NCBI RefSeq assembly: GCF_963678635.1
Contig: NC_087071.1
Coordinates: 10,675,088-10,739,087 of the forward strand
Reading direction: 5' to 3'
Length of the DNA stretch: 64,000 nucleotides
Source of the DNA: Symsagittifera roscoffensis
Taxonomy: Eukaryota; Xenacoelomorpha; Acoela; Convolutidae
Under the pieces are notes generated by a model. That model was not told where the DNA came from. It was given only the letters and a program-made list of their open reading frames with translations, and did no database searches. Positions within the stretch are counted from its first letter, which is position 1. Every line of letters begins with the position of its first letter. A program made the translations under genes and the position numbers. Shown here one piece after another: positions 54,127 through 63,427 of this stretch.

Positions 54127-56741
54127 CGTGGGCTAAAAAAATTATTATTTTGAGACTGAAAAGCGGTGGTATGGGGTTGTTCAATAATTTGTTCATAAGT
54201 ATTATCATCTTGTGACTGGTGTGTCATTATATGTTGGATGGGACTTTGTGATATGGTTGGTCGAAAATTTGGATTATGTGTTATTGCTAAATTTCGAAAA
54301 TTTCGCGGGACTAGGGATAATGGATGGTTATGTGGTAGGGGTGGTAACTGTGGTGCTGTTGGCGTTGTGTCTACGTTGTTATGTTCTTCGTCGTATGTGT
54401 TTTGCCTTGTTGCTATTTTTGTGTTGTATTCTTTTATTTGTGCGTCTAAAAGGATTTTGTTTATAGATGTAGAAAATATTCCAAAAAATCCTGCAAAGAG
54501 TATGCGTACTACGCTGGCTTGTCTATTTACTTGTGTGTGTATAGCACATGTGTTATAGATTCCTTTTAAAAGTGAGAAAAGAAATCCGATAAAGTTAAAC
54601 ATTGCGTATAAAATAGTCAATTTTTCTAAGATGTAATAGGGCCATCCTAGAAAATCAAGAATTTCATTTTTGAGTGTAACAAAGCTAAAAATGTTGATTG
54701 GTGATATATCTTGGGGACGGTATTTTTCACCGTTTAGATATATATAATCTTTAATGTCTTTAAAATATCCGCTATAGTCTTGTGTATAGATGTCGGCAAA
54801 TCCTGCGGTTTCTGCAAGTTTGCGTAAGTTTTGGTCAATTGATTGTCTTTGTATAGTGTCCATTTGTGTTAATAATTCTTGGAGTTGTTGTGTTCTAATG
54901 TGATGTTGAATATCTGATTTTGAATATATTCCTATTGATTGTAAGTCTATATTTGGGTTTCGAGCAATAGCGCGAATGCTTTCTGGTGAAAATTTTTTAA
55001 GTGACTGCATTAATGTGGGATATGGAGTAAGAAGGTAATATTTATTTTCATCAGGGTTTAGTTGTACTTCATTGTGGCTATTTTCTGATCCACATGGGAC
55101 TGCGGTATCCCAGAAATAGGTTCTTCGTGAAAGTGTGTCAATGAAATGTACCTTATTCTTATAAAAGATAGGGATTCTTTTATAACATCGTTTATCTTCA
55201 AAAACGTATAGTGGTGATACTTTTTTAGTGCAAGTATAAAACCATAATATGTTTCCTTCGTAATCTAAAAAATTTGATCTATTTCCAGATAGTAAATATC
55301 CTGCGTAGGGTATTTTTAAAACTGCTAGTGCAAGTGATTGTAATATTTGTGTTCTTTCTAATTCGCATAGTTGGTGTAGTGTTTCTAATTCGGAGAGTGA
55401 CATTTCTTGAAAAATTCGGCTAATTGTATAATCTAGTTTCAAATCTAAGTGAATATCATAGTGGATATTACCGAAATATGTACTATTCATTAGTGATAGT
55501 TCTTGTAAACGTGTGCTTCTAGTGTCATGGGGCTTTAGATGTCCACCAGGTTGTCCGTTACTTTTTTGAAAATTTACTGGTATATATGATGTTCCTTCGT
55601 TTGGAGGATGACCTGTGGCATATGGGTCGATTTTTATTTTTCCAGTGGTCATGTCGAATCCTTTTTTGTATTCAACTAATGTTTCAGAGTATTGTGTTTT
55701 GTGAAGTGGGTTCCTGTATTTACATGCAAGTTCTGTTTCTTGATATATTTGAAAACGTGTCAATTTATTTTCTATATTGTGTATGTTTCTAAAATTAGTA
55801 CTTTGTTTTCGTGATGGATGTACTTGTTCATATGGAATTGATTGTATAAAGTATTTTTCGTGAAATTTTATCATACGAGCGTGTATTTTTGCTACTTGAA
55901 ATGTTGTACATGTGTCTTCGGGGAACCAAACAATTGTTGCTTGTGTTCGTGTTGTAGGGTCGCAATAACCTTGATCGTTTTTACAAGGGAATCTGATTCC
56001 TTGATAGATCATTGTGTTGTCTGATAAATCTCGTGTGAGTTGTATTTTTTTGAGTTGTATTTTCCAATCGAAAAACATTAATTCTTGGTATCCTTTATTT
56101 TTTGTGTCTGCTTTGCAGTTTGATGGGTTATTTATACCAATGTGTGGTATCCAATGTTTATCGTGTATGTCATAGGTTAATCGTCCGTGTGCGCCGTTAT
56201 ATGGATATTTGTCATCTAGTTTTACATGTCCTTGGTATCTTTCAAGTTGTGATTGATGTACAGTGTCTGAAAAAACTTGAAAGTATACTAACTTTCTTTC
56301 TGAGTTTTTGTTACGCGTGATATTTAGTCTAAGTAACTCATTTTTACAATCTTCGGGATTGAGATGTAAAAGTCGTTCGATACTACTCTGGTAGAATGAT
56401 TCATGGTCAAGTCGGTTTTTATTTCCGTTTGAGACTTGTGAACAATGTACTTTCTTTTCGGAAAATGTTGGTGTGAATTTATATCCTGTAACTGTTGTTG
56501 CTCGGGCTTTTGAATAAAGTGTTGCTATTACATTTGTAGTTTCTATTGCTTGGGGTTCTGTTTCGCATTGTGATACTTGATTTATTGCATACTTGTGGAG
56601 TGTTTTTTGTTCGTTTTCTTCGCAATCGTAATGTGTTACTAATAAATCTTGGGGTCCTGTACGGGGAGAAGGGTTTATGTTTTGATTTGAGGTTACTAGA
56701 AAAAGGAGTTGAAGAAAAACTAATATTTTTAGAATATACAT
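54123..56741 (-). CDS. Envelope-type glycoprotein, 872 residues
   Basis: Residues 1-18 form a signal peptide (MYILKILVFLQLLFLVT). The ectodomain begins near residue 35 with THYDCEENEQ and has many paired cysteines and N-glycosylation sequons. A membrane anchor lies at about 706-730 (KLTILYAMFNFIGFLFSLL), and a second hydrophobic stretch at about 743-760 (VVRILFAGFFGIFS). The cytoplasmic tail is long and Pro/Gln/Asn-rich, with PQLPPLP and a YEQI motif. A Tyr-Asp-Cys start after the signal peptide is shared by glycoproteins of some negative-strand RNA viruses (chuvirus group) and by Env proteins of several invertebrate LTR elements. I suggest that class, not gypsy/baculovirus F, but I am not certain. 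Expected role: receptor binding and membrane fusion. The start overlaps the end of the upstream frame by 13 bases. Confidence 0.85.
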   Translation of the reverse strand: MYILKILVFLQLLFLVTSNQNINPSPRTGPQDLLVTHYDCEENEQKTLHKYAINQVSQCETEPQAIETTNVIATLYSKARATTVTGYKFTPTFSEKKVHCSQVSNGNKNRLDHESFYQSSIERLLHLNPEDCKNELLRLNITRNKNSERKLVYFQVFSDTVHQSQLERYQGHVKLDDKYPYNGAHGRLTYDIHDKHWIPHIGINNPSNCKADTKNKGYQELMFFDWKIQLKKIQLTRDLSDNTMIYQGIRFPCKNDQGYCDPTTRTQATIVWFPEDTCTTFQVAKIHARMIKFHEKYFIQSIPYEQVHPSRKQSTNFRNIHNIENKLTRFQIYQETELACKYRNPLHKTQYSETLVEYKKGFDMTTGKIKIDPYATGHPPNEGTSYIPVNFQKSNGQPGGHLKPHDTRSTRLQELSLMNSTYFGNIHYDIHLDLKLDYTISRIFQEMSLSELETLHQLCELERTQILQSLALAVLKIPYAGYLLSGNRSNFLDYEGNILWFYTCTKKVSPLYVFEDKRCYKRIPIFYKNKVHFIDTLSRRTYFWDTAVPCGSENSHNEVQLNPDENKYYLLTPYPTLMQSLKKFSPESIRAIARNPNIDLQSIGIYSKSDIQHHIRTQQLQELLTQMDTIQRQSIDQNLRKLAETAGFADIYTQDYSGYFKDIKDYIYLNGEKYRPQDISPINIFSFVTLKNEILDFLGWPYYILEKLTILYAMFNFIGFLFSLLKGIYNTCAIHTQVNRQASVVRILFAGFFGIFSTSINKILLDAQIKEYNTKIATRQNTYDEEHNNVDTTPTAPQLPPLPHNHPLSLVPRNFRNLAITHNPNFRPTISQSPIQHIMTHQSQDDNTYEQIIEQPHTTAFQSQNNNFFSPR

Positions 56742-57859
56742 GTGTATGATAATCCTGAGTATGGGTTATAAAATGTAATGTAACCAATTGTCTTTTTGGT
56801 ATATCTGTCGTATTTATATATTACTTCAGTGCTTATAAATGGTGGTGGCAGTGATTGAGCTGTTATGTTTGGTGGGTTTAATGGGTAGGGATGTTGAGCA
56901 ATGTTGTTCAACTTAACTGTGATTTCAAATTTTAATTGTAAACTGTTTTGTTGGAGTATTTGGATATTGTGATCACGGATATCTTCGTGAATATCTTGGC
57001 GATATTGTAATCTATTAAGTGCCCAGTTGTGAAGGCGGTTACTTTCTAGATGTTGTCCAAATAATGGTGGAGGTGCTGTAAATGTATTCCAATCTAGTCT
57101 TAAAGGAATATTTGTCGATGATTGTTCTCGATATCTTGCGTCGAGATTGTTTGGAAAACTTAAGTTAAAAGGTGTCGGTGAAACTTGACTAATCGATGGT
57201 GTTGATGGAAGTGATAATGTTTCTGGTAGTGATGAAGATGTTGTATCTGTAGAAATGTCTATGGGGTCATTGATTAAATTTGGTTCACCTTGTGTGAATG
57301 AATGTGTTGTCCAATATGGTAGCCGTGATGTTTGGTTTGGAGGGTTAAAAGGATTTTCACGTATTTGTTCAGATGTTGGTGTTGAACCTAAATAATCTGA
57401 TGGTAGGCTTGAAGTACTTCGTTGTGACTGAAGTGTAGGCGTTTCTGGTAAGATATTAGTGGGATTTTCTGGGGTGCTTTGTGATGGTGATTGGGGTATT
57501 TCAAAATGAACTCGGGGAGTTTGGAAATTTCTATTTCGTCGAGGATGTATAATTTGTCTATTTATTTCTGTTGTGTTTTGGTTTCGACTAAGATTTCGTA
57601 TTCTACTTAGTTCTTGTGGTAGTGTTGGGTATAGGTTATATGTTGGTTCACTTAGGGGTGCTTGTCGTTGAACTGGTTCTAGTGGTTCAGATAAACGAGC
57701 GTGTCCTTCCTCAAAAGTATATGGATTATCTTGAAAGGAAATTCGTGTAGATGTTTGAGGGTTTTGAGTAGTTGAAGGTGTTGTTGGGTTATCTTGGGAT
57801 GATGTCGGTGAAGACTGACTTTGTGACTGTTGGGTAGCAATTTTTGATAGGTCTTTGAT
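56729..57859 (-). CDS. AUG-less open frame, 376 codons, Pro/Ser/Thr/Gln-rich
   Basis: The frame is free of stops from 57859 to the TAA at 56729 and contains no ATG at all. The first two thirds are low-complexity (QQSQSQSSPTSSQDNP, TPSTTQNPQTSTR). The last third is more structured (RLDWNTFTAPPPLFGQHLE, NRLQYRQDIHEDIRDHNIQI, EVIYKYDRYTKKTIGYITF). Length and lack of stops in an AT-rich sequence argue for selection. It must be reached by splicing (an acceptor-like TTGCTACCCAACAG lies near 57823), frameshifting or non-AUG initiation. It lies between two small hydrophobic ORFs and the glycoprotein, overlapping the latter's start. No family recognised. Confidence 0.7.
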   Translation of the reverse strand: MKDLSKIATQQSQSQSSPTSSQDNPTTPSTTQNPQTSTRISFQDNPYTFEEGHARLSEPLEPVQRQAPLSEPTYNLYPTLPQELSRIRNLSRNQNTTEINRQIIHPRRNRNFQTPRVHFEIPQSPSQSTPENPTNILPETPTLQSQRSTSSLPSDYLGSTPTSEQIRENPFNPPNQTSRLPYWTTHSFTQGEPNLINDPIDISTDTTSSSLPETLSLPSTPSISQVSPTPFNLSFPNNLDARYREQSSTNIPLRLDWNTFTAPPPLFGQHLESNRLHNWALNRLQYRQDIHEDIRDHNIQILQQNSLQLKFEITVKLNNIAQHPYPLNPPNITAQSLPPPFISTEVIYKYDRYTKKTIGYITFYNPYSGLSYTCIF

Positions 57860-57867
57860 TTATTACT

Positions 57868-58056
57868 TTAGTGAGAAAGTTTGTGTTTATTATAATATTC
57901 TTCCAAAAAAAGAATTAGAAGGATTGTTGCTAGGGCAAATGTGAGGATTGCTTTCTTTATACATTTACATATGGTCAAAATGAGGGATGATAAAAATGTT
58001 ATGAAAATTACAAACAATAAAAAAATATCAGTTCTACTGAAAATAGTTCGTATCAT
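57868..58056 (-). CDS. Small membrane protein, 62 residues
   Basis: ATG at 58056 and TAA at 57868. The sequence is two hydrophobic helices (FLLFVIFITFLSSLILTI and AILTFALATILLILFL) separated by a short basic, cysteine-containing loop (CKCIKK), with a short charged tail. Such an architecture suits a viroporin-like or membrane-anchoring accessory protein, but function is unknown. It ends nine bases before the start of the AUG-less frame. Conservation in other copies would decide whether it is translated. Confidence 0.5.
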   Translation of the reverse strand: MIRTIFSRTDIFLLFVIFITFLSSLILTICKCIKKAILTFALATILLILFLEEYYNKHKLSH

Positions 58057-58142
58057 TTAGACAAGTTGTATGAATCGTACCTGTGAATATAATCAAGGGT
58101 TTTGGAAAGTTGGAGAAATAGTTCGAATATAGTGTAGAAAAT

Positions 58143-58283
58143 TTAAAAAATGTTACAAAAAATGATTAAGATTATTAGAAAAGATTCAAGTATATCAAAA
58201 AGAATTATTATAAAAGTTGCAAGTATCGTAAAAAATTGTTTGAGGTTTATGAAAATTTTAGTGACTGTTTGATAGAAGAGCAT
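58143..58283 (-). CDS. Small hydrophobic ORF, 46 residues
   Basis: ATG at 58283, TAA at 58143. It starts MLFYQTVTKIFINLKQ, followed by two hydrophobic stretches around FTILATFIIILFDIL and FLIILIIFCNIF. It resembles the 62-residue ORF just downstream in size and topology. A GT donor-like CACAG|GTACG lies between them near 58080. It may be a real accessory gene or a chance hydrophobic frame in AT-rich DNA. Confidence 0.35.
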   Translation of the reverse strand: MLFYQTVTKIFINLKQFFTILATFIIILFDILESFLIILIIFCNIF

Positions 58284-58289
58284 TTAAGA

Positions 58290-58876
58290 AATGACTTCTT
58301 GGTCGAATAGTTTTTGTTGTTTGGGGCAATTTTCAAGTGTGGTCGGATTATTTATTAGTTTTTTGACAAGTGGGTTGAGTTTTGGAAAAAATTGTTGGGG
58401 GCGGTTTTTATGGTGATCGGGAGGTCGTCTTTTTCTTTATTTTTGTTTGTCAAATGATCCGGGGTATGGTGAGATTTTTGTACTTTAGGCTAATTAAAAT
58501 GTTCATTTTGTTACTTTAGGCTAAGTTAACAAATTTGTTTGGGGGGTATTTGTGGTCTGAGTTGGGGAAATATTGTTGATTTTTGGGTTATTAGATAAGG
58601 GAGGGATATGGGATTATGGTGATATTTATTTTAGTTGTCAAGTTGGAGTGGTTTGCTTATTTTTGACCTGGAGGTCGTAAAGTTATAGTTATAGATATGC
58701 CTGGAGTTTTATATAATTCGTCTAATTGATCTTAGTTTGAGTTAGAGAAAGTGACGGATTGGATGAATTCTATTGGTCTATATTTGAACTAGAATCATTG
58801 CGTGTTTGTCAGCATGTTATTTTGAAAAATGAAAATTGAAAATGTTTCAAAGGTTTCAAGATTGTGAAGTATAAAG
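58290..58876 (-). other. Non-coding gap between pol and the small ORFs
   Basis: About 590 bases without a sustained frame on the minus strand; A/C-rich. It could hold regulatory or splice signals. A GCCTAAAGTA unit is repeated twice near 58480-58530. Confidence 0.4.
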
Positions 58877-61800
58877 CTAAAATTGTTTTTGAAATTCCAC
58901 TTTCTTTAATATTTTAGATTGGGGGATGAATATTTTATAATTCTTACGGGGTTGATTTCTAAGTCGTGTTGATATTCTATGTTCTGATTTGTCGATTTGT
59001 TCTTGGGGTATTATTTGTTCTGTCATTTTTCTATTTTTTCTTGCTTTTTGAGATGTTTTTTGATTTAGGTTTTTTGTATTTTTTCTGGTGTTGGTTGATT
59101 TTGTATTTTTATTTTCGATGGGGATATCATTTTGTTCCTCTGTTGTGTTATTCGGATGTGGGTCATTTTGAATAACTTTTAAACCTGTAAAAGAATATAA
59201 TTGAGTTAATTCGCGGAGTTCGTATTCTTTTGGATAATAAGGTAATAAGTTGTTTCGGTGCTGAACGATTTCTTTTTTGTCTGAATCGGTAATTTTATAT
59301 GTGACATCAGTGGGTTTTGAAATTATTTGGTATGGTCCTTTACGAAGGGGTTGTAATTTTTTAGAAATTCCTTTTTGAGTAGTGAAATTAGGTATTAAAA
59401 CAAATGTTCCAATTTTTAAATCGGAGGCTGGTGTAAAACGTGAATTTATTTGTTCATTGATGTTTTGCCTTTGTAATAACTTTTTTGTTATTTTTTGATA
59501 AATTTCATTATGTTTTTTATCTCTATTTAAAATCCATTCGATGTGTGTACCGGAGGCTAATTTAAGAATTTGTGGGTGATGAAAATGATCTTCATCGTGT
59601 GTATGTAAAGGTAGGTTATAACAAATTGAGTCTTTATTTGGTTGACAATAACCTTGTGCGTTTTTATGAGAGTTTGCTGTAAACATTATTGGTTTGCGTG
59701 GCTTTTGGTTAAAAACCATTTCATATGGTGACATTCCTAGAGTTATCGTGATTTGTGAATTGTATGCTAAGGGAAATAATTTTACATCTGCTGACCATTC
59801 GGTATTTCTTGTATCATTTCCGTTGATGATACATCTAAGATATTCTTGTAATGAACGGTTCATACCTTCGACTAAGCCGTTTGTCCAAGGTGCGTGAGAT
59901 GTACGTGGTTTGTGTTTAATGTTATATAAATGACATAGTGTGATAATTTCATTATTTATGAATTCTGTACCATTGTCTGTGACTAAAATTTCTGGTAGTC
60001 CAAATTTTGCTATCCAGTGTTCATAAAGCGTTGTGTACGCATAATAAGCGTTACAATGTGGTACTGGGTTAAGTGCTACATAATGTGTAAATGCGTCAAC
60101 AATTACCATAATGTAGGAGTTTCCTTCTGATGAGGGTGAAATTGGTCCTTTAGTATCGAATGAGATACGATGATTAAAGTATAAACTTTGTCCTTTAAAA
60201 TCTTGTTTTTGTGCTATTTGTTTTTGATTTGGGTAAGGTTTATTTAGTTGACATACTATACAGTCATTGCATAGTACTTTTATCCAAATTGGTGCATTTG
60301 GGAAATAAAAATTTTGTATGAAATTTGAGTATGTTTTTTCTGATCCAGAGTGTCCTTTAATATTTTGTGTATGTGAAATATTAAAAGCTATGAGAATCAT
60401 ACTTAAAGGGAGACAAGGAACTGTAGATTCATTTAAGTGATACTCTAAAAGGTCTGTATTTTCGTTAATTGTTGTGTTATTGAATTTGCGAAAGTATCGG
60501 AGGAGTGTTTTGTTTCCTAGAATAGTTGAATCTGCCTTGATAGGTTTAGTTTTATATTTGTGCCATGATTTTAGTTGTCTAATTATCGGGTCAAGATTTT
60601 GATATTGTTTTAGTGTTGAAATTGTAATTGTTTCTGTTGGAGGGAGAAAAATGTTTTCAATTTCGAATTTAGATAAGGGTATTGTATCAAGTGGGTCATG
60701 GAGGTCAAAAACTTGATTTATTGTGTATTTCGAATCGTTTGTTTGTGGTCCTGATAAATTTATTTCATCAGTTAAATTTTCTTTTTCAATTAATGGAAAA
60801 TGGTCTTTTTTAGGCGGGTGTTGTTTTGTTCTTTTTTGTTGGGTATTATTTTTGATCCATTGTGAATATGGGATTGGTTTGAAAGTTGATGTTCCAAGTA
60901 GATCAACTTCATAGTGGTTATTTTGACAATCTAAATAAAGTGGGAAATGTTGTAAACTATTTAATTGTGATTGTTCAACGTTAGTTTTTACTGCATATTT
61001 GCATTCCAATCGGGGTGATGTTTCGTTTTCTGCAAGGTAGAATTTTATATTTTTGGGTATTTCAACTGTTGTTTTTCGTGTAAGTAATTCAGGTGGCGTA
61101 TTTCGACTTAAGGTGTCTGGTAATGCAAGATTTTTTCCTGCGGTCCAAACTATATGTAAGTTTGGAAATTTCATTAGGATTAGTTGAAATCTAAAAACTC
61201 GGTGGTTTGGATTAGACTTTTGTGTAAAAAGAAAAATGATTGGTTTATGGTCTGTGAATAGAACTGTGGGATGTTTTGATCCAAGTATCAGAAATTCATA
61301 TTCTGTTAGTGTATATATTATGGCTGTACATTCTCTCATTAGAGTTGAGAGTCGTAGCTCTGCTTGAGTGAATAATCGAGAATTTGCTGATATGAGGTTC
61401 ATTTTGTTTGTACCGTTGTGTGATTGTAATAATGCTGCGCCGATGCCAAAGTTCGAAGCATCGCACATTGCATAAAATGGTTGATCGGGGTCTGGAATTG
61501 TGATTGAAATTTGTTCAGTTAAAAGTTTCTTTATTTCTTCAAATCGTGCTTGATGTTCTGTATTCCATTCAAAATTATTTTGTTGTCTGAGTATATTATA
61601 GAATGGTCGTAGATATAATTGCATTTTATAAACATATTTACTTAAAAAATTTAACATTCCAAGAAATTCTTGGATTTTCTTTTTATTTGTTGGTGGTTGA
61701 AGTTTTTGAATAGCGTCAATGCGTGATTTCAATGGAGTGATTGTTTTTCTTTCTATATTAAGTCCTAAGAATTTAACTCTTGTCAAAAAGAAGTGTGATT

Positions 61801-62542
61801 TATCGGGAGCGGCCTTCAGATTTTCGTTCTGAAGTATTTGGTGATATTTTTCTGAAACATTGAACATTTCTTCTTTTGTTTGTGATTGCATAAAAACATC
61901 GTCTAAATAGGTGATTGCGTTTTTCTTGAGTATTAGTGGTCTAAAAATTTTGCTTATGAAGGCTGAAAATGCTGCTGGTCCTATGGATATTCCATAGAAT
62001 AAGCGGTTGAATTCATATTGTTGGTTTCCAATAACAAATTGTGTTAAACGTCGTGATTGTTCATCTAGTGGCATTTGATTAAATGCACTATTCATATCGG
62101 CGGTTGTAAAGTATTTTCCGTTTATTTTTGTTAAAATAACTTGTATAGGTTCAATGGGCCAATTACATTTTGATTCATCTATGAGTGAATTGAGGTATCT
62201 AGCATCGAGAAGGATTTTTAATGATTCTCCTTTAGCTAGAATGATAACGGGGTTGATAAATGTGTTGCCTTTTGGTTGTTCTTCTTTATTAACTGGTGAT
62301 ATAATGTTATATTGTTCTAAAATGTCGAGTAATCTGTTCACTTTATCGTGTAAGTGAATTGGTACTTTACTTGCTCTTTGTTTTTTGAAAACTGCGTCTG
62401 GTTTTAACGGGAGATGTAGTGATGAGCTGATTTTGCCAACATCGAATTTGGATGTTGCATAGACTGATGAATATTTAATTAGCTGTTTGGCTAACTTTTC
62501 GAATTCGTCTTGTGTTATTTGTGAATGTTGGAAATTAAACAT
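58877..62542 (-). CDS. pol: Pol: reverse transcriptase, RNase H, integrase (1221 residues)
   Basis: Numbered from the ATG at 62542; the frame is open further to 62629. Reverse transcriptase spans about 60-320: LLDARYLN near 111, TADMNSAFNQMPLD with Asp149, and YLDD with Asp214 and Asp215. RNase H follows with CDASNFGIGAALLQ (Asp361), RECTAI (Glu404), FTDHKP (Asp431) and LPDTLSR (Asp476). Integrase has an HHCC finger (His724, His731, Cys761, Cys764) and D,D35E catalysis at Asp796 (FDTKGP), Asp856 (VTDNGTEF) and Glu892 (GLVEGMNR). A GPY/F-type segment RKGPYQI follows near 1090, then a Lys/Asn-rich tail. All catalytic residues are present. The protein would copy the RNA genome into DNA and insert it. 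It is probably made as a fusion with the protease by -1 frameshifting. Confidence 0.95.
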   Translation of the reverse strand: MFNFQHSQITQDEFEKLAKQLIKYSSVYATSKFDVGKISSSLHLPLKPDAVFKKQRASKVPIHLHDKVNRLLDILEQYNIISPVNKEEQPKGNTFINPVIILAKGESLKILLDARYLNSLIDESKCNWPIEPIQVILTKINGKYFTTADMNSAFNQMPLDEQSRRLTQFVIGNQQYEFNRLFYGISIGPAAFSAFISKIFRPLILKKNAITYLDDVFMQSQTKEEMFNVSEKYHQILQNENLKAAPDKSHFFLTRVKFLGLNIERKTITPLKSRIDAIQKLQPPTNKKKIQEFLGMLNFLSKYVYKMQLYLRPFYNILRQQNNFEWNTEHQARFEEIKKLLTEQISITIPDPDQPFYAMCDASNFGIGAALLQSHNGTNKMNLISANSRLFTQAELRLSTLMRECTAIIYTLTEYEFLILGSKHPTVLFTDHKPIIFLFTQKSNPNHRVFRFQLILMKFPNLHIVWTAGKNLALPDTLSRNTPPELLTRKTTVEIPKNIKFYLAENETSPRLECKYAVKTNVEQSQLNSLQHFPLYLDCQNNHYEVDLLGTSTFKPIPYSQWIKNNTQQKRTKQHPPKKDHFPLIEKENLTDEINLSGPQTNDSKYTINQVFDLHDPLDTIPLSKFEIENIFLPPTETITISTLKQYQNLDPIIRQLKSWHKYKTKPIKADSTILGNKTLLRYFRKFNNTTINENTDLLEYHLNESTVPCLPLSMILIAFNISHTQNIKGHSGSEKTYSNFIQNFYFPNAPIWIKVLCNDCIVCQLNKPYPNQKQIAQKQDFKGQSLYFNHRISFDTKGPISPSSEGNSYIMVIVDAFTHYVALNPVPHCNAYYAYTTLYEHWIAKFGLPEILVTDNGTEFINNEIITLCHLYNIKHKPRTSHAPWTNGLVEGMNRSLQEYLRCIINGNDTRNTEWSADVKLFPLAYNSQITITLGMSPYEMVFNQKPRKPIMFTANSHKNAQGYCQPNKDSICYNLPLHTHDEDHFHHPQILKLASGTHIEWILNRDKKHNEIYQKITKKLLQRQNINEQINSRFTPASDLKIGTFVLIPNFTTQKGISKKLQPLRKGPYQIISKPTDVTYKITDSDKKEIVQHRNNLLPYYPKEYELRELTQLYSFTGLKVIQNDPHPNNTTEEQNDIPIENKNTKSTNTRKNTKNLNQKTSQKARKNRKMTEQIIPQEQIDKSEHRISTRLRNQPRKNYKIFIPQSKILKKVEFQKQF

Positions 62543-62577
62543 TGTTAAAAATTTCTGTTGATCCTCTGTGTAGTTAC

Positions 62578-62629
62578 TTATGTTGAATGTAGGTTTGAAA
62601 TAGGGGTTTTTGTGAAATAATCCGTATTT
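62578..62629 (-). promoter_or_regulatory. Candidate -1 frameshift region between protease and RT frames
   Basis: The protease-linker frame ends at 62578. The RT frame, which is at -1, is open from 62629. Inside the 52-base overlap a run of five A (minus strand, 62607-62611; CACAAAAACCCC) would let a Lys tRNA slip back by one. It is not a perfect heptamer. Alternatively RT could start at ATG 62542 by re-initiation. Confidence 0.4.
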
Positions 62630-63427
62630 CTAGTTTCGTTACTTATTATGTTTTTTATAGAAAATTCTTCATTAAGGATTGTGGATTGGCAAATATCTAG
62701 TAATTGGAGGATATTATTTACGCGATATGCTTTTTCGTGTATTGGTGATATTGTAGCGTTGGTTTCGCAATAGCCTAAAAGTCCTAAATGTAGTGTTACT
62801 TGGTAAGGTGTATTGTTGTATACATGTAAAGAAATAATATCTGAATTCGAGTTTTTCAAATATTTTATTGATGAAATTGTGATTTTGAAAAATTTATGAA
62901 TTGGTTTGAATTCAAAATCTGACATATAAAATTTTTGTTTGTTTTGTTCTTTATCATATTGGTGAAATTGTTTGATTGAAAAATTATAGATGTTTCCTGA
63001 CAGTGGTTTCAAGTGTTTTCGTTGTTGATTATATATTGGGTAAAATTTTGAAAAGAATGGTGGTTGTTTATTTAATCTTTGAAAAAATGTTAGGGATGTG
63101 TCTTTTGTTTTCGTATATTTATCTTTGATTAATATTTTACTATTCAAGATGTTGATTGTTGGTATATAATTCGAGATAAATGGTATTCCAATGATATTAT
63201 GTTTAATATCAGTGATATGGAATATTTGTTTAAATGGCTTATTTAAAATTTTATTTTGCTCTATTGTTCTTGTGGGGAGAAGAAATAATTGGATTTTTCC
63301 GTAGTTTATTAATGTTGATCCCTGTGCTGTTGCTAACTTACTGGAGGTTTCAAGAGGTGTTAGTTTTGGGTGTAAAGTTTTTATTTCATTTGGGAATGTT
63401 TTTATTTCATGTGGGAATGTTTATTAT
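62578..63427 (-). CDS. Protease (C-terminal part) and linker to pol
   Basis: This frame carries the rest of the retropepsin that begins in the gag-pro frame: a HEIKT/NEIKT stretch, TAQGSTLINYGKIQL and the flap-like IIGIPFISNYIPTINILN (the second half of an aspartic protease, ILGxPFL-like). It then continues as a linker of about 180 residues to TAA at 62578. The nominal ATG at 63147 is internal and unlikely to be the start. Upstream the frame is closed at about 63430. It meets the gag-pro frame within a 20-base overlap that is shifted by one base. Downstream it overlaps the RT frame by 52 bases. Confidence 0.7.

Noticed and set aside
54212-56749. Several plus-strand ORFs of 60-106 codons opposite the glycoprotein
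   Set aside because: Cys/Val/Phe-rich frames caused by the T/G skew of the antisense strand.
62578-63147. Independent gene starting at ATG 63147
   Set aside because: The frame continues upstream with protease sequence to about 63427, so the ATG is internal.
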